DNA of 64,000 bases from Pseudeuparius sepicola. Its lineage: Eukaryota > Arthropoda > Insecta > Coleoptera > Anthribidae. The stretch's first letter is position 1, and each line of letters begins with the position of its first letter. The stretch covers positions 21,357,096 to 21,421,095 of the forward strand of contig OY987308.1 of NCBI GenBank assembly GCA_963920635.1, in the 5' to 3' direction. Below the pieces are notes generated by a model. The model saw only the letters and a list, made by a program, of their open reading frames with translations. It did no database searches and was not told the DNA's origin. Position numbers and translations under genes: made by a program. Positions 13,134 to 24,705 of this stretch are shown piece after piece.

Positions 13134-13949
13134 TCACTTTGACGACCAGGACTCCTGTGCATTCTCAGAGCAAGATGAACAAAATTCCAACGAGACTCGA
13201 TGCTTGGAAACGTGCAGACAGACTCCAACATCATCATGTTCGTTTTCTTCTTTAACGGGAATGGTATAATTATGTTCTTCAAACATATTACTTCCTACGT
13301 TATCTTCAAACAAATCTCTAAAAATCTCATCCGGCCTTATGTCCAAATTCAAGTCCAAATCGTCTAATAAAACATCATCATTACTTGACAGTTCGGGGGT
13401 TGGAAACGTTGCGAAATTTTCGTTTTCCTCCCAAGGATGTGGCGTTTTTCGCGCAATCGGTACTACCGGCTTTTGAACAGAAACATTTGATAATTTTGAG
13501 TCCAAAGACGACGAAACCGACATACCTGTACCTTGTTTAATGTTCCTCATCAATCGACTGATGTCCTCGCTATTGCTCAACACGCTTTTCAAGTATTTCA
13601 CTTCTCGTTCGAGTTTTGTTATCAAGAAACTTTGATTATTTACGACGGCATTCAACTTTTTGTTTTTGGTTTTTAGAGTCGTCACTTCACTCTCTAGATT
13701 TGTTATGTACATTTTCTTTTTGAGGCGGTTTTCCCGAGCCATCAGGGCGTTACGGGAAAAGACTTTCGGCTTCCTAGTGGGTCTGCGAGAGGTTTTTTCA
13801 GGCTGTAAGTAGGACTGATTAACGTTTGTTCTTATCCTCGGGGACTTTGCTCTTACGTTTGGATGAAATTCGTCGTCTGAACATGAAATTTCTTCGCTGG
13901 AGGACGCGTCATCTGATACGTACTTCATACGTTTTGCTCTGGACACCAT
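13134..13949 (-). CDS. CREBZF: bZIP transcription factor, CREBZF/Zhangfei family
   Basis: Single-exon frame of 271 residues. The chosen start at 13949 (MVSRAKRMK) has an A at -3 and G at +4; an in-frame ATG at 14048 would add 33 low-complexity residues. A basic region (KVFSRNALMARENRLKKK, about 62-79) leads into a leucine zipper to about 125. The decisive match is the C-terminal block GVCLHVSKHRVSLEFCSSC (242-260), which parallels the tail of vertebrate CREBZF. An acidic stretch (about 189-216) may be an activation region. The family partners other bZIP or host-cell-factor proteins and acts in the nucleus in stress and growth control; the exact role here is inferred from family only. Confidence 0.85.
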   Translation of the reverse strand: MVSRAKRMKYVSDDASSSEEISCSDDEFHPNVRAKSPRIRTNVNQSYLQPEKTSRRPTRKPKVFSRNALMARENRLKKKMYITNLESEVTTLKTKNKKLNAVVNNQSFLITKLEREVKYLKSVLSNSEDISRLMRNIKQGTGMSVSSSLDSKLSNVSVQKPVVPIARKTPHPWEENENFATFPTPELSSNDDVLLDDLDLNLDIRPDEIFRDLFEDNVGSNMFEEHNYTIPVKEENEHDDVGVCLHVSKHRVSLEFCSSCSENAQESWSSK

Positions 13950-14401
13950 TTTTGCAACTATATTCGGTAAATTTGGTCGTGTAACAATTGCACAATTGTT
14001 TGTGTTTGTTTTAAGGGGGATCTTTAGGCATTTACAAAAAGTTTGCAACAGTTTTTTCGCAAAATTCTAGTAGCAAACAGGACTTCACCCAAAATGGAGG
14101 CGAGGCGAATTGTCAAATGTCAAACGTAACTTGTTTGAAGTTAGCAACAAAAAATCCACAAAACACTAAAGAAAATAAGGAAGGAACGCGCGATATCAGA
14201 GACGAAAACCATCCAATAATTTTTGAAGAAGAATTGTCGTAACCAGTGGCGTGTACAGCGATTGGAAAAAGTTTTCATAAACTGCATTAAGGGTAAGAAA
14301 AACGATGTTATATTGTACGAAAATTAACTCTATTATTAGTTCACAAATAACTAAAAACATTCAGTCTTTTTTTTTTTAATTATTAAAATACAATTCGAAA
14401 T
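13950..14401. other. CREBZF upstream region and Nemp 3' end
   Basis: The 5' side of CREBZF (with an in-frame upstream ATG at 14048) grades into the 3' UTR of Nemp, which is transcribed toward it on the same strand. Nothing else was recognised. Confidence 0.5.
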
Positions 14402-15945
14402 CTATCTATTGTCCTCGTCCTCTGAAAATTCTTGCGCCTCGTCGTCGGTTAGCTCTCCATGTATCGATGTCTCGTATTCTAGAATTTCATCATCTGATAA
14501 GTGCGAGTTACCTTCGACAAAAGACGCAAATCTTTTCACGTCTTTTAACTTTAACGCTGTCTTCCATTGGTTACATTCGGGACTCGAACAATATTTTTTG
14601 AGTTCCTGCAAAGCTTTCGTCGTTTCCCGGACGCCTTGTTCGTAGTATTCATCGTTGGTTAATAGTTGTACTTTCGGGGGGAATTTTTTCTTCCTAAAAG
14701 ACGTATGGTACAAAGTCGTTTAAATAATGTTTGAAGAAGTTACCAATAGGTTTTCGGTGCTGATACCCATTTTTGAGGCATAATTCGAAATAAAAGGAGC
14801 ATAACGATTTGGCCCATAGCAGCTTCTTGAAAGTGGCTGCTCAAATAAATGGATATGAGGCCTAGAGTTTGAAGACTCCATTTGATTAAGTTTATAGTTC
14901 GTTTATTTTCTACAGGCCCCCATCTATAACACACTAAACATACAATCTTTTAAAAAACAATTCATATATTTTTTAAATAACAACTTACGAAAGAAGCTAA
15001 TTATTCCAGTCATAACTGTGTACCAAATAATGTAAGACTTGTAATTTAGCATTATTACTTGTAAATTCTCCCATAAAATTTGTAAAAAATATATGACAAT
15101 AGTCCAACCACATCCTAATACCCCATACATTAAAGGCTTCTAAAATATAAAAACAATAAAAGACGGGAAATAATTATAAAAAGTTATTATACCCTCGGAA
15201 AAATCTTGCTTATAAAATAAATCAAAATCAAAAACGATGCGCATATTCCGAAGGTTACACCACATAAATAGTGAAAGACAGTATTATTGCTCAATTTCTC
15301 AGCTGAAATAAATAGAAAAAGCCCTACTGCTAAGCTTAAAACTTTCCAAAAATCGACTCCTAAAAATGTATTTAAAAAATAACACATTTTAAATTTTCAT
15401 TTTTTAACTTACGTATAATATTTAAATGAACAGTGTAAATGTCTTTGCTGTCAATTCCTACACAACTTTGATTAAACGGGTCCAATTTCATATTTTTCGG
15501 TTTCGAAGTTGAAAAAATATTAACGCTCCATGTTTCTTTATTTGATACATACGCATTATGAACAATTTCGGGATTTTGGCCATCGAATTGCGTGTAATCA
15601 TCTGTGCTGTGTTTAATTTGAAGCTAGAAAATGCTGTTGAAGAAATAAATAACATAATAGTAGAACGTTAATTACCGATACGCTTTGCCAAATATAAACT
15701 ATCGATTTGGGTTTTCCTTCGTAGCAGAAAATGTGGAATTCTCTAGGACTAAATTTCGAGATAGTGCCGAATCTAAACGTGTCGTCTTGTGCTAGGTAGT
15801 GTACTAGAATGATTTTATTTATAAACTTTTAGTAAATATAACCTATAAAATAATTGTTTGGCTTACCATTTAATTGCGAGGTTGTACTACAAATTAAACT
15901 TGCAAATGTTATTATTACCGTGAAAATAAATAATTTAGGATCCAT
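14402..15945 (-). CDS. Nemp: Nuclear envelope integral membrane protein (NEMP/TMEM194)
   Basis: Seven exons (15945-15867, 15803-15676, 15623-15413, 15359-15193, 15139-14989, 14933-14744, 14693-14402) give 405 residues. Residues 1-24 form a signal peptide (MDPKLFIFTVIITFASLICS). A lumenal domain follows, then several membrane segments (from VDFWKVLSLAVGLFLFI to the LLLFRIM region), the CYRWGPVENKRTINLI block, and a nucleoplasmic tail with DVKRFASFVEGNSHL, the best family marker, ending acidic. NEMP proteins sit in the inner nuclear membrane and stiffen the envelope, notably in the germline. It shares a 261-bp divergent intergenic region with Mozart1. Confidence 0.95.
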
Positions 15946-16206
15946 TCTTGAAATAAATTTCAAAAAAATTACATTTTAAATTCTGCACAAGCGTGAAAAA
16001 AATCTGTAACGTTCATCAAACGTCATTACTGTCATTACGAACGTCACTTTTTGAATTTGGCAAGAAGTGACGAAATGACAGTCACAAAACACTAAAATCA
16101 CTTCCAGGGCTGTTGATAGTTTTGGATATACTGAAAATCTTTGAAAAGTTGGGTGTTGAGTTGTAGTTGTAAGTTCAGTACAAACCTTGCATAAAAGAAT
16201 TTCTAG
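15946..16206. promoter_or_regulatory. Bidirectional promoter of Nemp and Mozart1
   Basis: Only 261 bp separate the two divergent start codons. The segment holds repeated CGTCA-type motifs (CAAACGTCATTACTGTCATTACGAACGTCAC region, about 16017-16048) but no clear TATA box. Confidence 0.6.
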
Positions 16207-16431
16207 ATGTCAGGAACAAAATCTAGTACCCAACAAAGCGAGGAAGCATTAGAAACTCTACAATCTTTAAATGAAATCTCGAGACTACTCGGAACGGGTC
16301 TAGATGTAGAAACTTTGGCGATATGTGTGAGACTTTGCGAAGCAGGTGTAAATCCTGAAGTCCTAGCAGCTCTGGTAAGAGAACTTCAACGGGAAGTCCA
16401 AGGAACTAAACAAATGGCTAATCCACAGTAA
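16207..16431 (+). CDS. Mzt1: Mitotic-spindle organizing protein 1 (MOZART1)
   Basis: Single-exon gene of 74 residues. MOZART1 binds gamma-tubulin complex proteins and helps recruit and activate gamma-tubulin ring complexes. The family core is plain: ALETLQSLNEISRLLGTGLD, then LAICVRLCEAGVNPEVLAALVRELQRE. Human MZT1 is 82 residues, so this is full length. Its stop codon is 58 bp from the convergent stop codon of boca. Confidence 0.95.
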   Translation: MSGTKSSTQQSEEALETLQSLNEISRLLGTGLDVETLAICVRLCEAGVNPEVLAALVRELQREVQGTKQMANPQ

Positions 16432-16489
16432 AAAACCTTTATTTAAAAAAAACATGTATAAATAAATTGGTAACTTGTAATGTTATTTA

Positions 16490-17139
16490 TTATAATTCAT
16501 CCCTAGACTTAGAGTATTTGCCCGGGTAAACTTTGGATTCTATTGTAACGCTTTCGCATCGTTCTTGATCGATTAAATAATCTTTAGCAGCCCACGCTTG
16601 TGACCCGTCTTTGAATAAAAATATCGCCCTGTTATCGTCTACCAAGTACCTACAAAAAGATTGTTAATAATTTATTTAAACTACTTTCCTTATGTACCTC
16701 TCGGCTTGTATATGACTATTCCAAAGACTGGTCTGCCACAGGGTCGTGAGACTCTCCGTTTCGATTCTCGAGGGATTTTCAGATACTTGAACAAAAGTCA
16801 TAAGTGTCCGACCTTTTTTCGTGGCTTCCAATAATCCTTCTGGGTTTTGGGGGTCTAATTTGTTCATATCGAATTGTGGCGGAGGTCGCAGATGTTCTGG
16901 AAGTTCGTCTGGTTCCAGAGGATCTTCGTCTTCCTAGAAATTACATTATTTTGTTTCGAAATATGTATTTTATATTTGTATACCTCCCATTGATCCAAAA
17001 GTCGTTCCATATCGGCATCAGTGTAGTCTCGTATGTCTTTTTTGGCCCATTCTGGTTTTTTATCGTTTTTAGACTTTTTGGAATGTATTATAATGATTAT
17101 GGAGCAGAAAAATAATAGAAAAAATGATATTTTCGGCAT
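16490..17139 (-). CDS. boca: Mesd/Boca, LDL-receptor-family chaperone
   Basis: Three exons (17139-16984, 16933-16698, 16649-16490) give 183 residues. A signal peptide (MPKISFFLLFFCSIIIIIHS) precedes the conserved core: KPEWAKKDIRDYTDADMERLLDQWE, the split block DPLEPDELPEHLRPPP, and TLMTFVQVSENPSRIETE with LWQTSLWNSHIQ. The C-terminus is RDEL, an ER-retrieval signal of the KDEL type, so it acts in the ER lumen, where Mesd proteins fold the beta-propeller/EGF modules of LRP receptors (in flies Arrow and Yolkless). I chose the ATG at 17139 because it starts the signal peptide; an upstream in-frame ATG at 17196 would bury it. Confidence 0.96.
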
Positions 17140-17669
17140 TTTTAACGTGTTTTGCTTACAAATGTAATAATTTATTAAACTTAACCTCAGTTCCAAGTGT
17201 AGTCACCTGCGGCTAACTTCAGTTGGACAAATGAACTACCGTGAATTACTGTCAATGTCAAAAGTTAGGTTAGGATACATTGGGTGCGTTTAGAGTACGT
17301 ACTTGGTAATGATTGCATAATTTTAATTTTTAGAATGAAAAGAATGCTAATAATTTATTTAATTTATTCGTAATAAATGTTTTTCAAAAAGAAATACAAA
17401 ACATAAAATAATACAAAATTCGGGTAACTTCAGTTCTACAAAATTAGAGATTCCCTTACCTTAAATATACTGACAAAAAATACTAAAAAAAAAACAAAAA
17501 TAATACTAATTTTAAAATTGAGAAATAACCAAGCTATGCTGTGATGTAATACAAATTATAACAAAAAATACCACCTCCACATTTTTTTAAAGTACACTTA
17601 CGCGACCTTATTGTCTATTTTTTGGAAAATAACTTAAAAATAAATAGTAACACTTATCTAAACAATCTC
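17140..17669. other. boca upstream / SLC7 3' region
   Basis: AT-rich, with A-tract-rich sequence in the 3' UTR of the transporter gene. The part nearest boca has several AACCTAAC-type motifs. No coding exon was seen. Confidence 0.5.
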
Positions 17670-19478
17670 CTAGTCTTCATGGGCAGCGACAAATATTTTT
17701 TGGCTTATTTCTGTCACCCTCCCTAAAGAAAAATATTGAATATCCCTTAGAAATGTATTTAAAAAAAACTTACGCATAAATTTCAAAAATCCCGCTGGTT
17801 TTTCAGTCCAAACATATCCAAAATAATAAACCGGTACTCCTGAAAGTGTTATTAAAGCTCCGCCAAGTAGAATCAGGGGAGCTTCAACTATCGGAAGAAT
17901 TAATAAAAATATGCAGATCAGTACGAAAAATATCGGAACCAAAATGTGAACTCTGATCGGTCGGCACATTTTGGGGTTTTTCCATCTTAAATATAACAGT
18001 CCTGATACCGATACAGTTACGAAAAACGATTCCACAATCGTGCAGTATTGAATTAAAAGGTGTATGTCATTTATGCACAACATTATCAAAGATAGAATGG
18101 TCTGAAATTTTAAAAAAATTAATTTACAATAAGTATGCAGAAAATAAAAATGATGCAATTTCTTACCAAAAATACGAGACTAGGTGTTGGCGTACATCTA
18201 GAAATATTCAAATGCGACAGAAATGCGGGAAAATGCCCATTTCGAGCTCCAACATACAACATACGTGACGACGACATAATATGTACGCTAAGTCCTCCAA
18301 ACGCAGATATAGCGACCATTATAGGCAAAATCCATGCGAAACGACCGAGGACAGCGTTGCCAAACGTCTGGAAAAAAAATTAAAAACCCTACACAATTTT
18401 TCAAAATAAATATCTTACCACAGCTATAGCATCTGTGGCCAGCATATCGTCTGGTGTCAAAACCGACAAGTAGGCCATGTTTGCTAGCACGTATATACCG
18501 GTTACAAGTGGCAGTGATATGTAGATCGCTCTGGGTAAGTTCCTATAAAAAATTATTGTTTCCAGCATGACGAAATTAGGAATTTTGTCAAGCATACCTG
18601 AAGGGGTCTCTAAGTTCTTCAGTCATAAAATTAAGGTAGTTCCAACCAGAGTATGAAAATATTCCTGAGTAAAAAGCTTTAGCTATTCGTCCGGGGTTGT
18701 CAGTGGTACCTTTGAACGAATTTACAAAGTTGTCCATGTGGCCAAGACTCATCCATACAACTCCTATTATTATAACGCACACTAAAGCTCCAATTTTACA
18801 AAACATAAATACATTTTGTAGCTTTACGGTTGCTTTTACATTAAAACCATTTAAAAACGAAAGAAAACATATGACGCAAGCTGCTACAAGGGTTACTCCA
18901 ACGTCAGGCATAGTGCACTCGGGAAAAAATGGTTGTATAACATATTTGGCGAAGGTTAAGCCCATTATAGCATTCGTAGAAGGGCTAAAATAACTTTTTA
19001 AATATATGAAAGAAAATAAAGTCCTGTAACTCACACAAAAATGACGTTTGCTGCCCACAAATATAAAAACGAAGGTAGCGAGCCATACGCTTGATGGATA
19101 TATGCGTAGTCGCCCCCAGACTGTGGTATAGAAGTCCCCAATTCGGCATAACAGAGTGCGCCTACCATAGACAACAAACCACAGAGTACCCATATAACTA
19201 ATGACAATCCGACTGAGTTTACTTCTTGAATTATTCCTTTCGGTGATATAAAAATACCTGGCAAAATATGCAACGATATAGAAATGTTTTTTTTTTAAGA
19301 ATAATGACTTACCAGACCCAAATATGATTCCTAAAATAACGGCGACACCTTCAAGGAGCCCCATGTGTTTTTTAAGCTTAACTTTCTCATCTTGTTCGTT
19401 ATTTTCTTGTGGTGTATGAATGTTGGAAAGTAATACATCCTCCGCGGGAGAATGCAGATCTTTTTCTTGGATAGACAT
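17670..19478 (-). CDS. SLC7 heteromeric amino-acid transporter light chain
   Basis: Seven exons (19478-19313, 19257-19035, 18984-18598, 18542-18419, 18367-18167, 18101-17774, 17722-17670) give 493 residues with about 12 membrane segments. The substrate-binding TM1 signature [10 protein letters not shown] spans the exon 1/2 junction (about 54-63). A cysteine in the loop after TM3 (FFPEC, Cys153) sits where L/y+L-type light chains form the disulfide with the 4F2hc heavy chain. Other blocks: [38 protein letters not shown] and [20 protein letters not shown]. The protein should exchange neutral or cationic amino acids at the plasma membrane. It belongs with fly minidiscs, JhI-21, genderblind and CG1607; I cannot say which is the ortholog. 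Confidence 0.93.
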
Positions 19479-19968
19479 ATTTAAGCTATAAAAATTGCAA
19501 TGCAGTTGGAAATTTCGTCATGTAGACACAAAATGAAAGGGTATGCACTTTTGCTATCTGTAAAATTTTGCTGAGAACAGAAAATTTCTCTGTTATAGAA
19601 AGTTCATTGTAAACGTTTTAATTTTTTTAGAAAAAAGTTTGTAGATTCAATGAAGCATAGCACGTGCTAAAACTAGGTTAAACATTCGATATTTTTGAGT
19701 AAAAGCAACACGGGTTTTAAAATTGGAGCATTATAAAATTAGAAATTTGAGAGCCACTGGTTTGGTTCATTTGAACTACTATTTGAACCGGGTATTTAAC
19801 TAAAGTTGTGAAGGTTTTATCCAGATATAAATCAGCAAATTTCACATTAATTAATTTATTTATTAATTCAATACATGTGAAGGGAATGCTTTTATGTTCA
19901 CAATTTACAATAGCACTGAATTTTGTAATACTACAACTAAAGAAAATAATACAGATTTCAGACGAACT
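19479..19968. other. Intergenic, SLC7 upstream and Vha14 3' end
   Basis: AT-rich; holds the promoter side of the SLC7 gene and the 3' UTR of the next minus-strand gene. No exon or repeat was recognised. Confidence 0.5.
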
Positions 19969-20505
19969 TTACATGACATCTTCAGGGTTGAACATGCCCT
20001 AAAAACAGTAATATACTGTAAAAAAACACTGTAAATATATTTTTGTTTAAAACCTTACCCTGGCCCTTCTCAAAATTGAATCCTTAGAAGAATCATATGG
20101 ATGATCTTTTGATGGTATCTCCAAAATAGCGGGTACAGGGCTGTTATGGGAGTCGACCACATGCCTAATGATTTCCGCAATGTTCTGGTTTATCAAAATA
20201 ATGTCGATATCGTCTCGCTTGAGAAAACGCTTAAACGTTTCTTCAATTTCAATGATGGGTGTGTCTAAAATATATTAAACATAAATTGGGAGGTTTTTAA
20301 GTGTATTTCGGCTTACTTTTGTCAACTACCATGAAGTTTGGGTGTCTGTTCTTATTTATTTCACCAACACCGCCCAGGAGGAACCCAACGCAAGTATCCT
20401 AGAATATAAGGGTACAATTAGTTATTTTAAATTTTTCGGGTGTTTTTTTACCTCATCTCCTATTACAGAGATCAGTTTTCCCTTTGTAGAAGAATGTAAT
20501 GCCAT
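19969..20505 (-). CDS. Vha14: V-type proton ATPase subunit F
   Basis: Four exons (20505-20452, 20398-20317, 20264-20059, 19998-19969) give 123 residues, the normal family length. Conserved blocks: [83 protein letters not shown] and LRRARGMFNPED. Subunit F is part of the central rotor shaft of the V1 sector and couples ATP hydrolysis to proton pumping across endomembranes. The last exon is only 30 nt (GMFNPEDVM and the stop). Confidence 0.97.
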
Positions 20506-20774
20506 TTTTGCACGAAAATCGAAAGCTGAAGATTCACAAAGGAAATTCGTCACCTGACTTTGACAATCACCTGACTAGCGATTGTCAATAAAAATAACGC
20601 CCAACAAAACAGAAAAGTAAGGTTATGTCAGTGTTCTTACAGCGTTGCCAAGTATTAAAGTGGAAATAAGTATTGGTACAAGTTTTTTGAAATTTAATTA
20701 AAAAAACTAAAAACATTTTCTTAACAGGACAACTTAAAATTAACATCACATTTCAGAGATTATCAAACAAAAAA

Positions 20775-21777
20775 TTAAGATTTGTACACGTACAAAGTTT
20801 TAAACTGATAGTCAAGCGCCAAGTTTTCTTTCAAAAACTGCGTAACGAACACGGCGTCCGGTACTTCGTGGTTTTCGATGGAATCGAAACTCGGAAACAA
20901 GTACGAGTACTTCATCTTGCACAAAAACTTCCCCGCGTGGACAACTTCTCTATTATCTTTAACGTCGGCAAGGGTCAGCACCTTTGCAAAATTCTCCTTT
21001 ATCAGCACTTCGCTAACATCGACAACCTGCGTTACTTTCGACTTAAGACTTACGTCTCCAATGCTTATATTTACGACCTTTCGATTTTTGTCTATATGCA
21101 TGATAACGGCTAATAATATTTTACCCATGACGAGTTCGCTGAATTTGTTCACGGCCTCTGAGGTCCACGGTTTCATGTCAACCGTGGCAAGGCCTTCTAA
21201 GGAAGCCCTAACTGCGAATTTGGGTACCGAAAATATAGATTTGGGCAGATAGTAGATACTATCTAGGGGCACCTTGCATATACATCCCCAATCGATTAAA
21301 AAGATGTAAGCCAACACTGTATCGGAGAGAGAAGGGGGTATGTCCACTAAAATTCCCCTGTAAAATGATTGGTCAGTGTCGGCAACACAATACATTTTTA
21401 GCTTTAGTTTCTCGATGGGAATTCTGAATTTATCCTTGTATTTCGAAAAATAATTGTGGATGTATCGTTGGAAATAGTCGAGTTCTCGGTCTTTAGTAAC
21501 TATCCAAAATTTAGAAGGGTCATAAACATGGGAAACTCTCATTCTGTAAGTTTCAAACAGTTTCCAAGATTCTGTATCGAAAAAATGCGGAATCTCGAAT
21601 TTTTCGCTGTCGGAATTCGCTTCTATGAAGCCCATGTCCAAGTCGCCTGGTTGCATTATTACAGGCCCTATTTCTTGAATTGTTTGTTCTGTAACAAAGC
21701 ATACATTATTAATAACATTGTAGTGCAATCAACAATGACAGCCTACCTTTACGTTTTTTTTCTATTGATTTTGCCAT
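20775..21777 (-). CDS. Single extended-Tudor-domain protein
   Basis: Two exons (21777-21747, 21688-20775) give 314 residues starting MAKSIEKKRKEQ. Residues about 57-90 (YRMRVSHVYDPSKFWIVTKD) and about 109-159 (MYCVADTDQSFYRGILVDI, then YIFLIDWGCICKVPLDSIYYLP) have the layout of an extended Tudor domain as in piRNA-pathway TDRD proteins, which bind dimethyl-arginine tails of Piwi proteins. The RGILVDI and FLIDWG segments align with the Tudor beta-strands, but I cannot confirm an intact aromatic cage. No second Tudor copy, MYND or LOTUS domain is visible. A germline role is inference from family; I cannot name the ortholog. Confidence 0.8.
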
Positions 21778-22560
21778 TTTTTTGAGCAGGAAACACTAGT
21801 TACCTTTGTCGTTTTATATTTGTGTCAATTTTGTTTACACGTGGTTTTTAAAACCTTCTCTACTCCTACTCTAACATGACTCTATCTAACAGTACTTATA
21901 TCTAAAGATAGAATGTAGGCACCTTGAGACACTTTGTTGTATATGTGGTTGCCTGGCTCACTATAAAACCAGTCAAATTTTCGTTTAAAAATAAAAGTAA
22001 GCCATGATTTTGTCGAATAAGCGTCACCGTTGACGTCACAGCACCTGCGCGCGGACATACCTTTTTCTGTGTGTCAAACAAGGATTTCGATGATGCGCTG
22101 CGACACGATGTTGCTTGCACCGTTGCTCGGCTCATACCATATATAAATATAAAGGTAGTATATATTGGAACCCTAGTATATATGGCTCGTACTGGCCCCT
22201 CTATATATTCCTTGTTCTCTGCTAATATCACAAAATAAAAAATATTATGAAGGTTAGCTAAGATTAGGGTTCCAAGGAACCCTAGCTAAGATCAGTGATC
22301 AGTGGTTGTACTTAAGTAAGTTAGGGTTCCTTTAATTCCTAATAAAGGAACCCTAAAGAACTGTGCCTAAAGTAGTTAACCCAGTAATCTGTGACGCACG
22401 ACACACACTGTGTATCGTGCTGTGACGTAATAAAATAAGCTAACTTCACGTTGTAACTTGTAACTCGTAACGTAACCTAACTTTTAATCTGTGCTTTGGA
22501 AGTTGTTAATATTATCATAATAATATTATTGTTTTTGCGTTTTTTCGCAAATTCACCGAG
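21778..22560. other. Divergent intergenic region with two short palindromes
   Basis: Separates the Tudor gene from CD2BP2. It contains the palindromes 22265-22284 (TAGGGTTCC arms, 2-nt loop) and 22321-22356 (TTAGGGTTCCTTTA arms, perfect over 14 bp, 8-nt loop). The 400 bp before the CD2BP2 start is plain promoter-like sequence with several AACCTAAC/AACTTGTAAC motifs. Confidence 0.6.
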
Positions 22561-23538
22561 ATGTCTAAACGTAAATTCGAAGAGGATCTCTTGGAGCCGC
22601 CCAAAAGGCATGTGGCATTTTCTGATCAAGTTAAAAAGCATACTTTAGATTCTGACGAAGAGGATTCTGTCGACGAGGATAACGTATTGGATGAAAACGA
22701 TATAGAAGGAGAAGAGGATGGGCTGGCAAGGCAAGAAGGCGAGCAAAGAATGACGGCCTTCAATATGAAGGAAGAAATGGAAGAAGGGCATTTTGATCGT
22801 GACGGTCATTTTATATGGAACAACGAGAAGGAGGTACGGGACAACTGGCTTGATAATATAGACTGGCAGAGGATTAAGAAAGATTCAAGTACTACAAAGT
22901 ATGACGTAAACGAGGAGGGTGGATTGGGGGATGAGAGTGACTCGGAAAGCGAGAATGAAACGGAGTTTAACGAAATCGAGACATATAAAAACATCATCGA
23001 GCATTTAAAACCGAAAGAAAGTATTAACAAGGCTCTTAAACGGCTGGGGGGTGCTGATATGAAGCTGTCGAGCGTTGAAAGGTTAAAACGAAAAAAAGCA
23101 GGCACGCTGACGAATAACGAAGGTGTTACAAAATTGACCGAACTAGCGAATCAAATTTTATCAGAATTGGGGAATATGGATGTATATCAAGAAACCTATG
23201 AACAAATTCAGGAGAAAATATCTAAATTTGAAGAAAAATCACGGTCTTCATTGAATATAGTGGAGGCAGAATTCGATATGTTTTCAGATGATTTTAAAGG
23301 GGAAGAAAAAAATAAAATAGAGGCAAGTACGTCAAAAAAAATTGAAGATAGTGAAGAATTAAAGTGGGAATATAAGGAGAAAAGCGAAGACGAGAAAATA
23401 CATGGGCCTTTTACGACTGGTGAAATGATTAGAATGAAAACCGAAGGAAAATTTGAAACTGGTTTTATGGTACGGAAATGTGGCGAAAACACTAACTTCT
23501 ATTCACTAGGTAGGATAGATTTTGAGTTGTACGAGTAA
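22561..23538 (+). CDS. holn1: CD2BP2 / U5 snRNP 52K-like GYF protein
   Basis: Single-exon gene of 325 residues, comparable to human CD2BP2 (341). The N-terminal block MSKRKFEEDLLEPPKRHVAF, the acidic DSDEEDSVDEDN stretch, MTAFNMKEEMEEGHFDRDGHF and the WLDNIDW motif are diagnostic. The family is a component of the U5 snRNP and of the tri-snRNP precursor, and binds proline-rich partners through a C-terminal GYF domain. Here that domain (about 266-325, from WEYKEK to IDFELYE) keeps GPF but the tripeptide is GKF and the preceding tryptophan position is methionine. The frame is intact, so the gene looks functional with a divergent peptide-binding site. Confidence 0.93.
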   Translation: MSKRKFEEDLLEPPKRHVAFSDQVKKHTLDSDEEDSVDEDNVLDENDIEGEEDGLARQEGEQRMTAFNMKEEMEEGHFDRDGHFIWNNEKEVRDNWLDNIDWQRIKKDSSTTKYDVNEEGGLGDESDSESENETEFNEIETYKNIIEHLKPKESINKALKRLGGADMKLSSVERLKRKKAGTLTNNEGVTKLTELANQILSELGNMDVYQETYEQIQEKISKFEEKSRSSLNIVEAEFDMFSDDFKGEEKNKIEASTSKKIEDSEELKWEYKEKSEDEKIHGPFTTGEMIRMKTEGKFETGFMVRKCGENTNFYSLGRIDFELYE

Positions 23539-24705
23539 ATAAATATAATATTAAAATCATGTGTTATTTGTTAAAAACAAATGGGTGACTTGTTTTAAAA
23601 CAATGCAAGTTATATAAGTGCTTATATATTCATAATATATAGTAAACAAAGCTGTTTACAAGACTCTATTTATTAGTTATTTTTAGCCGATAACCGGTAA
23701 AATTAGAAAATTGAAAGTGATAAAAATGCCAAGGTTAATGCGCAATAACACCTCCCCGTTACATATTAATCTGTTTACGCTTTACCATTATTATTCCTTT
23801 CGCTTTCCTTCTATTTTCCCCAGTTAATAACCTCTACTAGCTTGTTTATTTTCCTTTCATTAAATAATTAATAAATTTAAACTGGCGGCCGGGCGAAACG
23901 TTCAAAAACGCCGCCACTGGAATCCACGTCGCTGTTGGTTCACGTGGCACACGTCACTCCTTGTTCAGACCAATGGGAGGGAGAGAAACCGAACGCTCTA
24001 CGTGAAGCTAGCTTCAGACGGGATAGGTCGTCCTGTGGATTGTTTATGGCAGCCCGTGGTGGATTTGTTGTTGCGCAAAAGGCGTTTTCAGCTGAAAAAT
24101 AAGCGTTTTTTCGCTTGCGGAGGCGTTATTCCATCTTCAATTTGTCGTTATTCTTATGCTGAATTGAAAGGTAAGGGGTATCGCCAAGAAAACGTACGAG
24201 TTTTTGCATTTTATGTCGTAAATTTGCGGGCACCCAGATGGGATGTCTATTGTTTACTTCCTTGTGTTTTGCTGGTGGACGAAACGTGTTTCTACCAGAA
24301 ATTCGTTGAAAAAGGCCTTCGGGGAGGGTATAAAAAACCGTTAATTTTAGTTTTTTGAGCCGAAAAGTACCTTGAAAATTATTATGTGGTAGTAAGCGTG
24401 TTTTATTTTAAAAACGATTTCGTGCACGCTTTTCTAACAATAGCGTGGCCTTATTTACTATAGTATTTTTCCCGAATTTTTCATAATTAGCGTACAAAAA
24501 TACTCTTATTATTTTTGCTCGCAGCATAATGTTTTTATTGACGTTGCGTTATCAATCGTATTTAATTATAGATAAAAATAATATTGCGGCCACAACACAG
24601 TAAATATCGTTGCAGATTTCAATCGTTCGAAAAGGAGCTGTTTCCCCCCAACTTCGAATTTTGGCCCTATCTCCCTCTCGACCCATTCTTTTCCTTTTCA
24701 CCGTC
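23539..24705. promoter_or_regulatory. Pdcd4 promoter and untranslated first exon
   Basis: From 23539 to about 23870 the DNA is AT-rich 3' sequence of CD2BP2. Around 23880-24010 it turns GC/CpG-rich with a CCAAT box (GACCAATGGGAGG at about 23970) and CACGTGG at about 23941. A consensus donor follows at 24170 (GAAAG|GTAAGG), suggesting a non-coding first exon spliced toward the coding exon that starts before 24706. A 118-codon frame at 24002-24358 overlaps this and runs across the donor; I do not call it a gene. Confidence 0.5.

Noticed and set aside
21902..22231. 109-codon minus-strand frame between the Tudor and CD2BP2 genes
   Set aside because: Low-quality translation in a promoter region; no supporting splice sites or family motifs.
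24002..24358. 118-codon plus-strand frame upstream of Pdcd4
   Set aside because: It lies in a GC-rich promoter/5' UTR, crosses a good splice donor at 24170, and its translation has no recognisable domain or protein-like pattern.
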